From Myroides profundi (GTDB taxonomy: Bacteria; Bacteroidota; Bacteroidia; Flavobacteriales; Flavobacteriaceae): a DNA stretch of 64,000 nucleotides. The DNA lies in NCBI RefSeq assembly GCF_000833025.1, contig NZ_CP010817.1, positions 3,844,001 to 3,908,000 of the forward strand, given 5' to 3'. A program made the translations under genes and the position numbers. The notes below the pieces were generated by a model. The model was not told the origin of the DNA. It ran no database searches and saw only the letters and a list, made by a program, of their open reading frames with translations. Numbering within the stretch: the first letter of the stretch is position 1; each line of letters opens with the position of its first letter. Shown piece after piece: positions 1 through 8,532 of the stretch.

Positions 1-51
1 GGAAGATTTGACCATTCTGACATAAGAGGTTGTAATCTTATGGTTGTATAA
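1..51 (+). CDS. C-terminal end of an unidentified protein (partial)
   Basis: Frame 1 is open from the window edge to a TAA at 49-51 and encodes 16 residues ending in CNLMVV. The other two plus-strand frames stop earlier. A strong bidirectional hairpin follows directly at 53-89, which is where the end of a real convergent gene would be expected. Too little remains to name the product. Confidence 0.45.
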   Translation, partial: GRFDHSDIRGCNLMVV

Positions 52-52
52 T

Positions 53-89
53 AAAAAAGCCTCATACGTTTAAACGTATGAGGCTTTTT
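53..89. terminator. Bidirectional intrinsic terminator
   Basis: Ten-base-pair stem GCCTCATACG / CGTATGAGGC with a TTTAAA loop, flanked by six A on the left and five T on the right. It can end both the plus-strand gene entering from the left and the gldB-gldC transcript. Confidence 0.9.
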
Positions 90-96
90 CTTATAA

Positions 97-435
97 TTAC
101 TTTTCTAAAAGATCTAATTTCTCTGCAAAATAATCACAGAAGTCTTTCATTGTTGCTGCCATCTTCTCATCTTCTGTAGCACGCTCAAATGTGTCTGACA
201 TTGCTACTAATGTTTGATGAAAGAACTTCTTCATTTCATCCACAGGCATATCCTTTGTCCATAAGTCGATACGCAGTGTTTCTTTTGCTTTGTGATCCCA
301 GATAGATAATAACATTGCTTTAGAACTAGCTTTCTCTACACCTCCATCTTTAGCAGTCCAAAACAATTTATCTGGCACTTTATTTTCGTCTAACTCTACT
401 CTAATATTTATATCAGAAACGTGATTTTTACTCAT
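97..435 (-). CDS. gldC: Gliding motility protein GldC
   Basis: A 112-residue cytoplasmic protein without signal peptide or membrane segment. The sequence from MSKNHVSDINIRVELDENKVP to the acidic, helical C-terminus matches the small GldC family of Bacteroidota, found next to gldB and linked to gliding motility; its biochemical role is not known. Its ATG overlaps the gldB stop in a TAATG arrangement, so the two genes are translationally coupled in the order gldB-gldC. The strong terminator at 53-89 ends the operon. Presence of gld genes does not prove gliding, because related non-gliding bacteria also keep them. Confidence 0.9.
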   Translation of the reverse strand: MSKNHVSDINIRVELDENKVPDKLFWTAKDGGVEKASSKAMLLSIWDHKAKETLRIDLWTKDMPVDEMKKFFHQTLVAMSDTFERATEDEKMAATMKDFCDYFAEKLDLLEK

Positions 436-1421
436 TACTTCTTTGGTTTATACTTTGATTTTTCAAATATTTCTTTTGCATCCGTATTAAACAGATCATG
501 CAAAGTTACATTATTATTTTGCATATACGCATTGACAATTTGCCAACCTAACCAAGCTCCAGTTCTCCCTGGGCTATCACCATCAATATCTAAATAATAC
601 TTAGAAAAAGGAGCAGCTGTAAGAAAGCGACTACTCAACTTACTGTCTGTGTCAAATAATAAATTATTCTCTATAAAATATCTCCACATCTCTTGTTCAT
701 TCTCCTGACACCACTGCATCTGTTCTAAAGTATACCCCATGATATAAGCATCATTAACCTTAGGCAACAATAATTTCTTAGCATATAATACCTTACCGTA
801 TTGTACCATACCTCCTAAGAAAGTACGATCTCTATTGCCTCCTATTTTTTGTAACACAAAGCTTTCTGCTAAATCAGGTAATATCTGTGTAGGCTCAAAA
901 GATGGTCTTAAATACTCAGGAAAACTAACATAGAAATGATGATCCTTCCCTAAATAAGTATCTAAAGCAATCAATGCTAACGAATCTGCATAAATAGCTT
1001 TTGCAGTCACATCCACTTCCGAGATTAATGTGATTACCTTTTTCTTCGAAGTCTCATGTGGATAATAATACTTCACATGTTTAAAGAAATCTTCTAATTG
1101 CTTTGGCAATTCACCTAAATCTTGATATTTCTTCTCTACCTCTTCATTTAACTCAATGAATATGGTATCTTGTTTTTTCTTTATCCAAAACTCATCAGAT
1201 AAATTCTCATTAAAGAAATACGGATACTGTTTTTTAATACTTGCAAGATCAGCATCTTTCGACTTGAAGAACTCTTGATCAAAACGAGTAACAGTCATAT
1301 CTATAGGAATAGCATTAATCTCTTTATCAAGTTCACTCTGCTTATCTCCACAGCTAGACCAAAAAACACAGCTCACTAGTAATACAACACTAGATAAATT
1401 AGTAAATTTGGAAAAAGTCAT
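435..1421 (-). CDS. gldB: Gliding motility lipoprotein GldB
   Basis: A lipoprotein of 328 residues if translation begins at the ATG at 1419-1421. The longer open frame starts at a TTG at 1442, which I reject. The N-terminus has a hydrophobic signal followed by SSC, with the lipidated Cys near residue 24. The body resembles GldB, with a stretch YYPHET and a C-terminal segment GRTGAWLGWQIVNAYM typical of the family, whose fold is distantly related to zinc-protease-like helical domains. GldB is an inner-membrane or periplasmic component needed for gliding and for stability of other Gld proteins in Flavobacterium johnsoniae. It overlaps gldC by one base and is divergent from nadE, the same arrangement as in other flavobacteria. 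Confidence 0.9.
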   Translation of the reverse strand: MTFSKFTNLSSVVLLVSCVFWSSCGDKQSELDKEINAIPIDMTVTRFDQEFFKSKDADLASIKKQYPYFFNENLSDEFWIKKKQDTIFIELNEEVEKKYQDLGELPKQLEDFFKHVKYYYPHETSKKKVITLISEVDVTAKAIYADSLALIALDTYLGKDHHFYVSFPEYLRPSFEPTQILPDLAESFVLQKIGGNRDRTFLGGMVQYGKVLYAKKLLLPKVNDAYIMGYTLEQMQWCQENEQEMWRYFIENNLLFDTDSKLSSRFLTAAPFSKYYLDIDGDSPGRTGAWLGWQIVNAYMQNNNVTLHDLFNTDAKEIFEKSKYKPKK

Positions 1422-1494
1422 TCTATCTTTTTTTATTTTCAATGTACAAATATAATAAGATAGATATCAACCTATTCCATAAATATTTAAAGTC

Positions 1495-2301
1495 ATGGTA
1501 AACAACACTAAAATGAATACTTCAGCAGTAACAGATTATATCGTTAATTGGTTAAAAGAATATGCGCAGAATGCAAGAGTAAGTGGATATGTAATAGGAA
1601 TATCAGGTGGTATTGATTCTGCGGTAACCTCAACACTATGCGCTATGACGGGACTACCGCTATTATGTGTTGAAATGCCAATCCATCAAGATCCCTCACA
1701 AGTATCAAGAGCAAAAGAACACATCTCTTTCTTAAAAGAAAAGTTTACTAATGTATCCTCTACTGTGGCCGACTTAACGTCTACATTTGAAACATTAAAA
1801 ACAGCTGTTCCTTCTTCAAATGATGAAGCTATCTTAAATCTTACACTTGCCAACACACGTGCTAGATTGCGCATGACAACGTTATACTACTATGCCGGAC
1901 TACACAGAAGTCTAGTAGCAGGAACAGGAAATAAAGTAGAAGACTTTGGAGTTGGTTTCTTTACTAAATATGGCGATGGTGGTGTAGATGTAAGCCCTAT
2001 AGCAGACTTAATGAAATCAGAAGTACGTGCTATCGGAGAGTACCTAGGAGTTCCTAGTAGTATTATAATAGCTAAACCAACAGATGGATTATTTGGTGAT
2101 GAGCGATCTGACGAAGACCAACTAGGAGCTAATTATGACGAATTAGAAATAGCTATGCTAGCACACGAAAAAGGAGCTAAAGCAGAAGACTTCACAGGAA
2201 GAGAAAAAGAAGTTTTTGAAATATATAGTAGATTAAATAGAATCAACCAGCATAAGATTAACCCTATACCTGTTTGTATAATTCCTATAGAATTCAAATA
2301 A
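1495..2301 (+). CDS. nadE: Ammonia-dependent NAD+ synthetase
   Basis: Catalyses the last step of NAD+ synthesis, amidation of nicotinic acid adenine dinucleotide with ATP. The 268-residue protein has the ATP-pyrophosphatase P-loop SGGIDS at residues 37-42. It also has the family segments GTGNKVEDFGVGFFTKYGDGGVD (shown here without the flanks), PIADLMKSEVR and KPTDGLFGDERSDED. There is no N-terminal glutaminase domain, so ammonia is the expected nitrogen source. An in-frame ATG at codon 7 (1513) is an alternative start. It is divergent from gldB with a 73-base gap. Confidence 0.95.
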   Translation: MVNNTKMNTSAVTDYIVNWLKEYAQNARVSGYVIGISGGIDSAVTSTLCAMTGLPLLCVEMPIHQDPSQVSRAKEHISFLKEKFTNVSSTVADLTSTFETLKTAVPSSNDEAILNLTLANTRARLRMTTLYYYAGLHRSLVAGTGNKVEDFGVGFFTKYGDGGVDVSPIADLMKSEVRAIGEYLGVPSSIIIAKPTDGLFGDERSDEDQLGANYDELEIAMLAHEKGAKAEDFTGREKEVFEIYSRLNRINQHKINPIPVCIIPIEFK

Positions 2302-2348
2302 TCACTATCCAATAAATACTTTTTTATCATCTATATCTTAAAAACAAA

Positions 2349-2356
2349 TACCTTTG
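2349..2356 (+). promoter_or_regulatory. Possible -7 element of the lipoprotein gene
   Basis: TACCTTTG fits the flavobacterial -7 consensus TAnnTTTG and lies 18 bases before the ATG at 2374. No TTG is found at the expected -33 distance, so this is only half supported. Confidence 0.35.
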
Positions 2357-2373
2357 TTAAAAAAATATTAGTT

Positions 2374-2856
2374 ATGAAAAAGTATTTATTGTTTTTACTT
2401 ACAATATTATCAATATCTCTAGCAGGATGTTCATCAAATGATGATTATTGTAACAACGGATTTTATAGATCTCCACAATTAAAAGAAAACCCAAGCTTTC
2501 CGACATATAGAATGGAGATACGAGGTGTTGTTGGAGACTCATATACTGTAATACGCAGTGAAAGAGAATTTCAAGAAAGAGTAAAAGGAGCAAATTTTTA
2601 TAGAAACATCATTGACTTTCGACATGAAGATTTAATCATTGGACAAAAATGGGTAAACCAATTTAATGATAGATACATAATTGATATTATTCCTACCTAT
2701 AAAGAGAGTTGTAATTACAACTACAAAAATATTCTAGAGGTAGATATACTCCTAAATAAAGGTAGAATAAATGATTATGTCACTTACCACACTATTGTCC
2801 CTAAAACAAAAGTAGATCAGTATGACGTTATTACTAACGTAATTATAAAAAATTAA
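2374..2856 (+). CDS. Unknown lipoprotein
   Basis: A 160-residue protein with a clear lipoprotein signal peptide: a hydrophobic run and lipobox SLAGC, with Cys19 as the lipidated residue, followed by a Ser/Asn/Asp-rich linker. The mature part (residues 30-160) is predicted mainly beta, with two further cysteines (Cys26 and a Cys in the segment KESCNYNY) that could form a disulfide. I do not recognise the family. The region FQERV...IDFRHEDLIIGQ is vaguely like PrcB-C-type lipoproteins, but this is weak. It stands alone, 72 bases after nadE, and ends at a strong hairpin shared with dnaG. Confidence 0.75.
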   Translation: MKKYLLFLLTILSISLAGCSSNDDYCNNGFYRSPQLKENPSFPTYRMEIRGVVGDSYTVIRSEREFQERVKGANFYRNIIDFRHEDLIIGQKWVNQFNDRYIIDIIPTYKESCNYNYKNILEVDILLNKGRINDYVTYHTIVPKTKVDQYDVITNVIIKN

Positions 2857-2880
2857 AAAAGAGGCAATAGCCTCTTTTTT
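2855..2880. terminator. Bidirectional intrinsic terminator
   Basis: GAGGC / GCCTC stem with AATA loop, six A before and six T after. It serves the lipoprotein gene on the plus strand and dnaG on the minus strand; the dnaG stop codon lies inside its T tract. Confidence 0.85.
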
Positions 2881-4861
2881 AGTCTTCTATCGTTTTAAAT
2901 CTTGATGTTACTTGACCTAATCGCTTAGAGAACATATTCATCAGACTTGTGTAATCCATAATTAGCGTAAGCATCTCATAAGACCTCTTCTCATCACTAT
3001 CTTTCAGCTTTACCTTATACTTTTCGATCATGGTATTCAATAAGAACATTCTTAATGTCAATATCGTTTCTGTCACATATTGAGATACCCCCTGCTCCTT
3101 CTGTTTCACTATAATATTCTGAGACTCCCAATTGTGCAAAGCTTCCTTCTCATCCTCCATGATAATATTAGTTACTTCCTGAGCCATTTCTGGATCCAAT
3201 GTCTTTAAATACTTCTCCAGATCCCAAGTATTGTGATGATAGTAATCCATAATATCTTTATAAATCACTTTGAACATTGGATTGGTTAGCTGTACCTCAT
3301 CTTCCTGCAAACTAAGGTAAATACGTTCATATACCTTCTGTTCTACTTTATGCTCTACCTCTATTACCTCATTGTCCTCATTCACATCTAATAAGAGCTC
3401 TATAAACAACTCTTCCATATTACCATACAATAGTAATATCTCGATGATCTTGCGTTCTAAATTATATTGTGGATCAATTGCTTCTTTTGGTTGTTGCTCT
3501 GAATGCACCACCTCCATCTGCTTCCTCTCCTGTGTATATTTCTTATTTGCCTCAGCTAATTCTTTTCGACCAATTTGAGCTAAAGAATTAAAGATTACAT
3601 CCTCAGAAATATCCATTATACGAGCACATTCCTGCACATAGATTTCTCTCTGTATCTGATCAGGAATCTTAGAGATACTCTGTACCATATCTCTAATTAA
3701 CTCTGCTTTCTTAATAGGATCATTCTTCGCTTCCCCCATTAATAGATTAGCCTTATAACGGATAAAGTCAGTAGCATTATTCTTGAAATACTCGTCTAGC
3801 TGCTCTTTAGAATGCTTTCGAGCAAAACTATCTGGGTCTTCTCCATCAGGCAAAGGACATACGCGTACGTTCATCCCTGCCTCTAATATCAAGTCTACCC
3901 CTCTAAGAGAAGCCCGAATACCTGCAGCATCCCCATCAAATAACATCGTAATATTCTTAGTCAATCGACTAATCAAACGTATTTGGTCAGGCGTTAATGC
4001 AGTACCTGAAGAAGCCACGACATTCTTTATACCTGTCTGATGCATCTGTATAACATCAGTATACCCTTCTACTAAGAAACAGTTATCTTGTTTGGCAATT
4101 TCTTGTTTAGCATGATAGATACCATATAGTACTTTGCTCTTGTGATAGATATCACTCTCAGGAGAGTTTAGGTATTTAGCAGCTTTCTTATCAGTAATAA
4201 GAATACGTCCTCCGAATCCTAATACTCGACCAGACATACTCTGAATAGGAAACATAACTCTTCCCTTAAAACGGTCAAACTTACGGTCTTCTTTTACGAT
4301 GGTAAGCCCTGTTTTCTCTAAGTATTCTAAAGAATATCCCTTCTGAAGAGCTGCATCTGTGAAAGCACTCCACTGATCTGGAGAATATCCTAATCCGAAC
4401 TCTTTAATTGTCTCTTGAGTAAAGCCACGCTCTTTAAAGTAAGTCATTCCTATTGCCTTACCTTCTTCCGCATTGAACAATGTCTCTTCGAAATACTTCT
4501 TCGCAAACTCAGACACGATGAACATACTCTCCTTTTCATTCAGTTGTTCTTTCTCCTCATCGCTCTGTTCTGTCTCTTCTATTTCGATACCATACTTCTT
4601 TGCTAAATATCGTATTGCTTCAGGATAAGAGAAGTGCTCATGTTCCATAATAAAGCTAATCGCATTACCTCCCTTTCCAGAACTAAAGTCTTTCCATATT
4701 TGCTTCACAGGTGACACCATAAATGACGGAGTCTTCTCGTTTACAAAAGGGCTTAAGCCTTTGTAATTACTCCCTGACTTTTTCAGAGTTACAAAGTCGC
4801 CTATCACCTCCTCTACACGAGCAGCGTCAAATACAGCATCTATGGTACTTTTGGAAATCAT
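2879..4861 (-). CDS. dnaG: DNA primase DnaG with degenerate zinc finger
   Basis: Primase of 660 residues that makes RNA primers at the replication fork with DnaB. Residues 1-95 align with the CHC2 zinc-binding domain (NEKTPSF at 41-47 and GKGGNAISF are kept). The Cys/His ligands of the classical motif CCPFH...CFGC are replaced by LSPFV (36-40) and DFSSG (58-62), so no zinc site is visible. The catalytic core follows with the TOPRIM segments VEGYTDVIQMHQ, SSGTALTPDQ and LFDGDAAG. The C-terminal part (from about residue 430) is helical and would contain the helicase-binding region. The gene stands alone and ends in the shared terminator at 2855-2880. Loss of the ligands is, to my knowledge, common among flavobacteria. 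Confidence 0.95.
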   Translation of the reverse strand: MISKSTIDAVFDAARVEEVIGDFVTLKKSGSNYKGLSPFVNEKTPSFMVSPVKQIWKDFSSGKGGNAISFIMEHEHFSYPEAIRYLAKKYGIEIEETEQSDEEKEQLNEKESMFIVSEFAKKYFEETLFNAEEGKAIGMTYFKERGFTQETIKEFGLGYSPDQWSAFTDAALQKGYSLEYLEKTGLTIVKEDRKFDRFKGRVMFPIQSMSGRVLGFGGRILITDKKAAKYLNSPESDIYHKSKVLYGIYHAKQEIAKQDNCFLVEGYTDVIQMHQTGIKNVVASSGTALTPDQIRLISRLTKNITMLFDGDAAGIRASLRGVDLILEAGMNVRVCPLPDGEDPDSFARKHSKEQLDEYFKNNATDFIRYKANLLMGEAKNDPIKKAELIRDMVQSISKIPDQIQREIYVQECARIMDISEDVIFNSLAQIGRKELAEANKKYTQERKQMEVVHSEQQPKEAIDPQYNLERKIIEILLLYGNMEELFIELLLDVNEDNEVIEVEHKVEQKVYERIYLSLQEDEVQLTNPMFKVIYKDIMDYYHHNTWDLEKYLKTLDPEMAQEVTNIIMEDEKEALHNWESQNIIVKQKEQGVSQYVTETILTLRMFLLNTMIEKYKVKLKDSDEKRSYEMLTLIMDYTSLMNMFSKRLGQVTSRFKTIED

Positions 4862-5016
4862 ATACTTACTTTAGTTCATTTATATCTCAATATATAGAAT
4901 TATTGCGATATACACTCATTTATGGCAAGTGCAAAGGTAAAAGAAAAGGAGTTGTTTCTAGAATAAATCATCTAAAAACAACTCCTTATAACCTAACTAT
5001 TCATTTTGTATGTAAT

Positions 5017-6087
5017 TTATAAATCTACTCTTACACCAAATGACCACATATTTTGCTTAATATCATTGTGTTTAAACATTGGTGTCAATTCATATTGAGC
5101 AAATAAACTCCAATCTCCATTACCAACATAAGCACCTAAACCATATCGCACCTTATTAATATCTAAGTCTGTCTTCTCCTTAGTTCTAAACTCATGGCCT
5201 TCATCAGTATATCTGTATACTTGATAAGTATCTTTGCGATTAAGATTCACAAACCCTCCTATACCTACTCTCCAAGTTTCTTGGCTTCTAAAATAAGTTC
5301 TACCTGTCTTCTCATTTACCTTAGGTTTTGAAAAATCAAACTCTAGATAAACAGGTATTTGTACAGAACGTATTGCCAGTCTATTCTTACGAAAATCTTT
5401 ATCATGTTCTACAATAGCTACTTGACCATCAGCTTGTTTTTCAAAATAACGGTGCTCTGTTGGCTTTAGATTATTATACTCTAATAAAACTCCATATCTC
5501 AGATGCAGTAAGTTACTTTCTTTCAATAAACGTCTATTAATATTGAATCCCCATTGAATAAAATTAGAAGATACATAGCGAATATCTGAATTAGCAAAAG
5601 CTCCTTCTGTTGCTAGATTACTCATCCCATAAGCAAACTGTATCTGAAATCTATTGCGTCTATCGCCTAGTATTCTATTACCTCTCTGTATGTAGTTTTT
5701 TCTCCCCATCACAATAGCAGAGCCTGACTGATCTTCATCAGCCACCCCATAGAGTTGTCCTGATTTAATCGAATACTGTACATGGCTCTGAACAGTATTA
5801 GATAAACTATCATTCAGATCATTTATAGTGTTTTCTAATCGAGTAGATGACTCTAAAGCTAATTTACTTTTGAGCTCTTGTGCTTCTTCTTCCGTAAGCT
5901 TCTTTTTTTCAACTAACACGTTTAGAGAATCTACTTTAATCTTTAAATCTTCTTTTTCAGATACTGTACTATTCTGAATCTTTACAGCAATACTATTTAC
6001 CTCTCTATTGAATTTTTTCACTTGCCCATACATACTTAAAGTAGCAAATAGTGCAAGAGTCATAACTAATGTGTTTTTTTGTTTCAT
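5017..6087 (-). CDS. Outer-membrane beta-barrel protein with coiled-coil N-terminus
   Basis: A 356-residue protein with a Sec signal peptide (hydrophobic core, then SMYGQ). Residues 30-115 are charged and heptad-like, predicted coiled coil, with repeated segments such as KEDLKIKVDSL and LENTINDLNDSL. Residues 140-356 alternate hydrophobic and polar residues in strands, and the chain ends with NMWSFGVRVDL, a terminal aromatic-rich strand as in outer-membrane barrels. It is the third gene of an operon after an ECF sigma factor and a membrane anti-sigma-like protein. It may be an outer-membrane target or sensor of that pair. The specific function is not known. Confidence 0.75.
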   Translation of the reverse strand: MKQKNTLVMTLALFATLSMYGQVKKFNREVNSIAVKIQNSTVSEKEDLKIKVDSLNVLVEKKKLTEEEAQELKSKLALESSTRLENTINDLNDSLSNTVQSHVQYSIKSGQLYGVADEDQSGSAIVMGRKNYIQRGNRILGDRRNRFQIQFAYGMSNLATEGAFANSDIRYVSSNFIQWGFNINRRLLKESNLLHLRYGVLLEYNNLKPTEHRYFEKQADGQVAIVEHDKDFRKNRLAIRSVQIPVYLEFDFSKPKVNEKTGRTYFRSQETWRVGIGGFVNLNRKDTYQVYRYTDEGHEFRTKEKTDLDINKVRYGLGAYVGNGDWSLFAQYELTPMFKHNDIKQNMWSFGVRVDL

Positions 6088-6093
6088 AATTGA

Positions 6094-6711
6094 CTAATTA
6101 GATCGTTCTACAATCACTTTTTTGGTTTTGTCATAAATCTTCTTGATTACAGATTCTCTGTACTCAATCTCTATCTCCCCTTCCACTTGATTTAATAAAT
6201 CATCACTATTCACCACTATTCTCTTCGAAGGCTTATTCATTACCGGTCCTATGAATACCTCTTGTAGGTTTTGTGGCTTTAATGGATTTATTGTATCTAC
6301 CATTATATTGTCATTTGCTAATTGCTTATGTTCTTGTTTCAAAGTGTTAAGTTCTTCCTTTGTTATCACAGGAGATGTCCTAGGCGCAGTTATTTTCTCT
6401 TGATTATAGATTGTATCTGCTTTGGGTGTTTCTTGTTCTACTAATGTATTTTCAATCTCTTCCACAGTAGGCAACTCTATAGAAGGCGTTACCTGATTAT
6501 CTACATCAGTAGTTATAAATTGTACTACTGAGAATCCTCCTATCAATAAACTAGCTGCTAATCCTATCCACCACTTCACATTAGACTTACTCTTCACTTT
6601 AGTCTGCTGATCTAGTTGAGAAGATAGTTTATCCCATGCATGAGAAGAAGGAGTGATCTCTCTATCTGCCAAACGGTCTTTCCACTGTTTATCTATTTTA
6701 TTCCATTCCAT
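6094..6711 (-). CDS. Probable membrane-anchored anti-sigma factor
   Basis: A 205-residue protein with a short cytoplasmic N-terminus (WNKIDKQWKDRLADREITPS), one transmembrane helix at about residues 47-66 (WWIGLAASLLIGGFSVVQFI) and a low-complexity periplasmic part rich in Pro, Glu and Thr. This plan, and its position directly after an ECF sigma gene whose last 19 bases it overlaps, suggest that it holds the sigma factor at the membrane. No zinc anti-sigma (ZAS) His-Cys motif is seen, so the mechanism may differ from RsrA-type anti-sigmas. The assignment rests on context and topology. Confidence 0.65.
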   Translation of the reverse strand: MEWNKIDKQWKDRLADREITPSSHAWDKLSSQLDQQTKVKSKSNVKWWIGLAASLLIGGFSVVQFITTDVDNQVTPSIELPTVEEIENTLVEQETPKADTIYNQEKITAPRTSPVITKEELNTLKQEHKQLANDNIMVDTINPLKPQNLQEVFIGPVMNKPSKRIVVNSDDLLNQVEGEIEIEYRESVIKKIYDKTKKVIVERSN

Positions 6712-7259
6712 ACTCCTTGTGTTTTTAAGATTGCTAATTGCTGTTGTAGTAATTTTCTAGCTTGTGCTAACTGAGATTTAGATGTCCCCTCTTGTATTTT
6801 TAATAATTCTGCTATCTCTTGATGTTTATATCCTTCTATTACATATAAATTAAACACCGCTTTACACCCTTCTGGTAACTGATCTATTAATAATTGTATA
6901 TCCTCAATAGACAGTTCTATATCATCTTCTACAACTTCTTCTCTTACCTCAACATCCTCTATATAATGAAAGCTCTTCTGAGCACGTAAAAAAGAAATAG
7001 ACTCATTCACCATGATACGTCTTATCCACCCTTCAAAGTTCCCTTTTCTTTCGAACTTATCTATATTCGTAAAGACTTTCATAAACCCTGCTATCATCAC
7101 ATCCTCAGCATAGTGAATGTCCTTAATATACTGTCTACAAACAGAGAGCATCTTACCAGACACAAGGTCATAGACCTCCTTCTGAGCAACTCTTTTATGA
7201 GCACACAGATCATCTATATAATCTTCTAATTTCTTTTTGTGTAGCCTTATCAACTTCAT
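6693..7259 (-). CDS. ECF-family RNA polymerase sigma factor
   Basis: A 188-residue sigma-70 factor with only regions 2 and 4. Region 2 includes YAEDVMIAGFMKVFTNIDKF and GNFEGWIRRIMVNESISFLR. Region 4 is the helix-turn-helix LPEGCKAVFNLYVIEGYKHQEIAELLKIQEGTSKS (quoted in parts), near residues 128-165. It heads a three-gene operon with the anti-sigma-like gene (overlapping) and the barrel gene (6 bases further), so the three probably form one envelope-responsive regulatory unit. The inducing signal cannot be read from the sequence. Confidence 0.92.
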   Translation of the reverse strand: MKLIRLHKKKLEDYIDDLCAHKRVAQKEVYDLVSGKMLSVCRQYIKDIHYAEDVMIAGFMKVFTNIDKFERKGNFEGWIRRIMVNESISFLRAQKSFHYIEDVEVREEVVEDDIELSIEDIQLLIDQLPEGCKAVFNLYVIEGYKHQEIAELLKIQEGTSKSQLAQARKLLQQQLAILKTQGVWNGIK

Positions 7260-7300
7260 AGTTGTAATCTTCTATTACTTAAATACAACATCTAACCTCT

Positions 7301-7375
7301 TTACTGAAAGAAGTTTAAAATGTACATAATAAACTGGATTATAACTGAAGTGACAAATAAAATAATACCTTTCAT
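7301..7375 (-). CDS. Possible 24-residue hydrophobic peptide
   Basis: An ATG at 7373-7375 opens a 24-codon frame, MKGIILFVTSVIIQFIMYIL plus NFFQ, ending at TAA 7301-7303. It is a single predicted membrane helix lying between the polyprenyl synthase and sigma factor genes, upstream of and in the same direction as neither start. AT-rich DNA produces such frames by chance, and no promoter or ribosome site was found, so this is only a candidate. Confidence 0.2.
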   Translation of the reverse strand: MKGIILFVTSVIIQFIMYILNFFQ

Positions 7376-7448
7376 AATACTTAGAATTGCTTATCTATAT
7401 ACATAGACGCAATTCTAAATAAAAAGGTTGTAAGGAAAGTGAAAAAAA

Positions 7449-8426
7449 TTACTTTTTTCTTTCTATAACATAATTCACCATCGTGAACAGAGCTTCTCTA
7501 TAAGTAGATTCTGGAAACTCCTGTAGTATATTTAAAGCCTCTTGTTGATACTCTACCATCTTAGTAGTAGCGTATTCTAGACCTCCTTTTTGTTTAACGA
7601 ATGCGATGACTTCTTTCACACGTCTTTTATCCTCATTGTGATTTTTTACTGAGTTTATCAACCACTTTTTCTCTTTAGGTTCTGAGGTATTCAAAGCATA
7701 AATAAGAGGAAGTGTCATCTTTTGTTCTTTGATATCAATCCCTGTCGGCTTACCAATAGGTCCATCCGTATAATCAAATAAGTCATCCTTTATCTGGAAT
7801 GCCATACCGATTAACTCCCCGAACTTACGCATCTTCTCTATAAGTTCTGCATTATCTGGATCTACAGCAGCAGCTCCTAATGAACAACAAGCTGCAATCA
7901 ATGTAGCTGTCTTCTGACGAATGATCTCATAATACACCTCTTCTGTAATGTCTAATCGTCTAGCTTTCTCTATCTGAAGTAATTCTCCCTCACTCATCTC
8001 ACGTACAGCCACTGAGATAATTCGAAGTAAATCAAAATCACCGTTATCAATAGACAATAAAAGCCCTTTTGCTAATAGGTAATCACCTACTAACACGGCT
8101 ATCTTATTCTTCCATAAAGCATTAAGTGAGAAGAAGCCACGGCGCTTATTACTATCATCTACTACATCATCGTGTACTAGAGTAGCAGTATGAATTAGCT
8201 CTATAACAGAAGCTCCTCGATAAGTACGCTCATTAACCTCACCTGCCACCATCTTCGCTACTAGAAATACAAACATAGGGCGCATCTGCTTCCCTTTTCT
8301 ATTTACAATGTAGTAAGTGATTCTGTTTAGTAAGGCTACCTTAGTAGTCATTGAGTTGCGGAACTTCTTTTCAAAAAGCTCCATCTCATTCTGTATAGGC
8401 TGTTTTATTTGCTGTACTATGTTCAT
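7449..8426 (-). CDS. Polyprenyl diphosphate synthase
   Basis: A trans-isoprenyl diphosphate synthase that extends farnesyl-type diphosphates with isopentenyl diphosphate, most likely to make the menaquinone side chain. The 325-residue protein has the first Asp-rich motif HDDVVDDSNKRRG and the second KDDLFDYTD, plus GKQMRPMFVFLVAKM at the N-terminus. I start at the ATG at 8424-8426; the longer frame begins at a TTG three codons upstream. Chain length of the product cannot be fixed from sequence alone. A TATTTTTG at 8433-8440 (minus strand) could be a -7 element but leaves almost no leader. Confidence 0.9.
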   Translation of the reverse strand: MNIVQQIKQPIQNEMELFEKKFRNSMTTKVALLNRITYYIVNRKGKQMRPMFVFLVAKMVAGEVNERTYRGASVIELIHTATLVHDDVVDDSNKRRGFFSLNALWKNKIAVLVGDYLLAKGLLLSIDNGDFDLLRIISVAVREMSEGELLQIEKARRLDITEEVYYEIIRQKTATLIAACCSLGAAAVDPDNAELIEKMRKFGELIGMAFQIKDDLFDYTDGPIGKPTGIDIKEQKMTLPLIYALNTSEPKEKKWLINSVKNHNEDKRRVKEVIAFVKQKGGLEYATTKMVEYQQEALNILQEFPESTYREALFTMVNYVIERKK

Positions 8427-8532
8427 TGCACCCAAAAATACGACTTTTTTATATCATTCGATAGTTTCCCTCAAATAGAAATCATTAAGAAATTGCTAAA
8501 CAATTCTTTACGTAATTTCCTCTAAACTAAAC

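Noticed and set aside
1447..1470. gldB promoter on the minus strand
   Set aside because: TATATTTG fits -7, but the nearest TTG is only 13 bases away, so the pair is not convincing.
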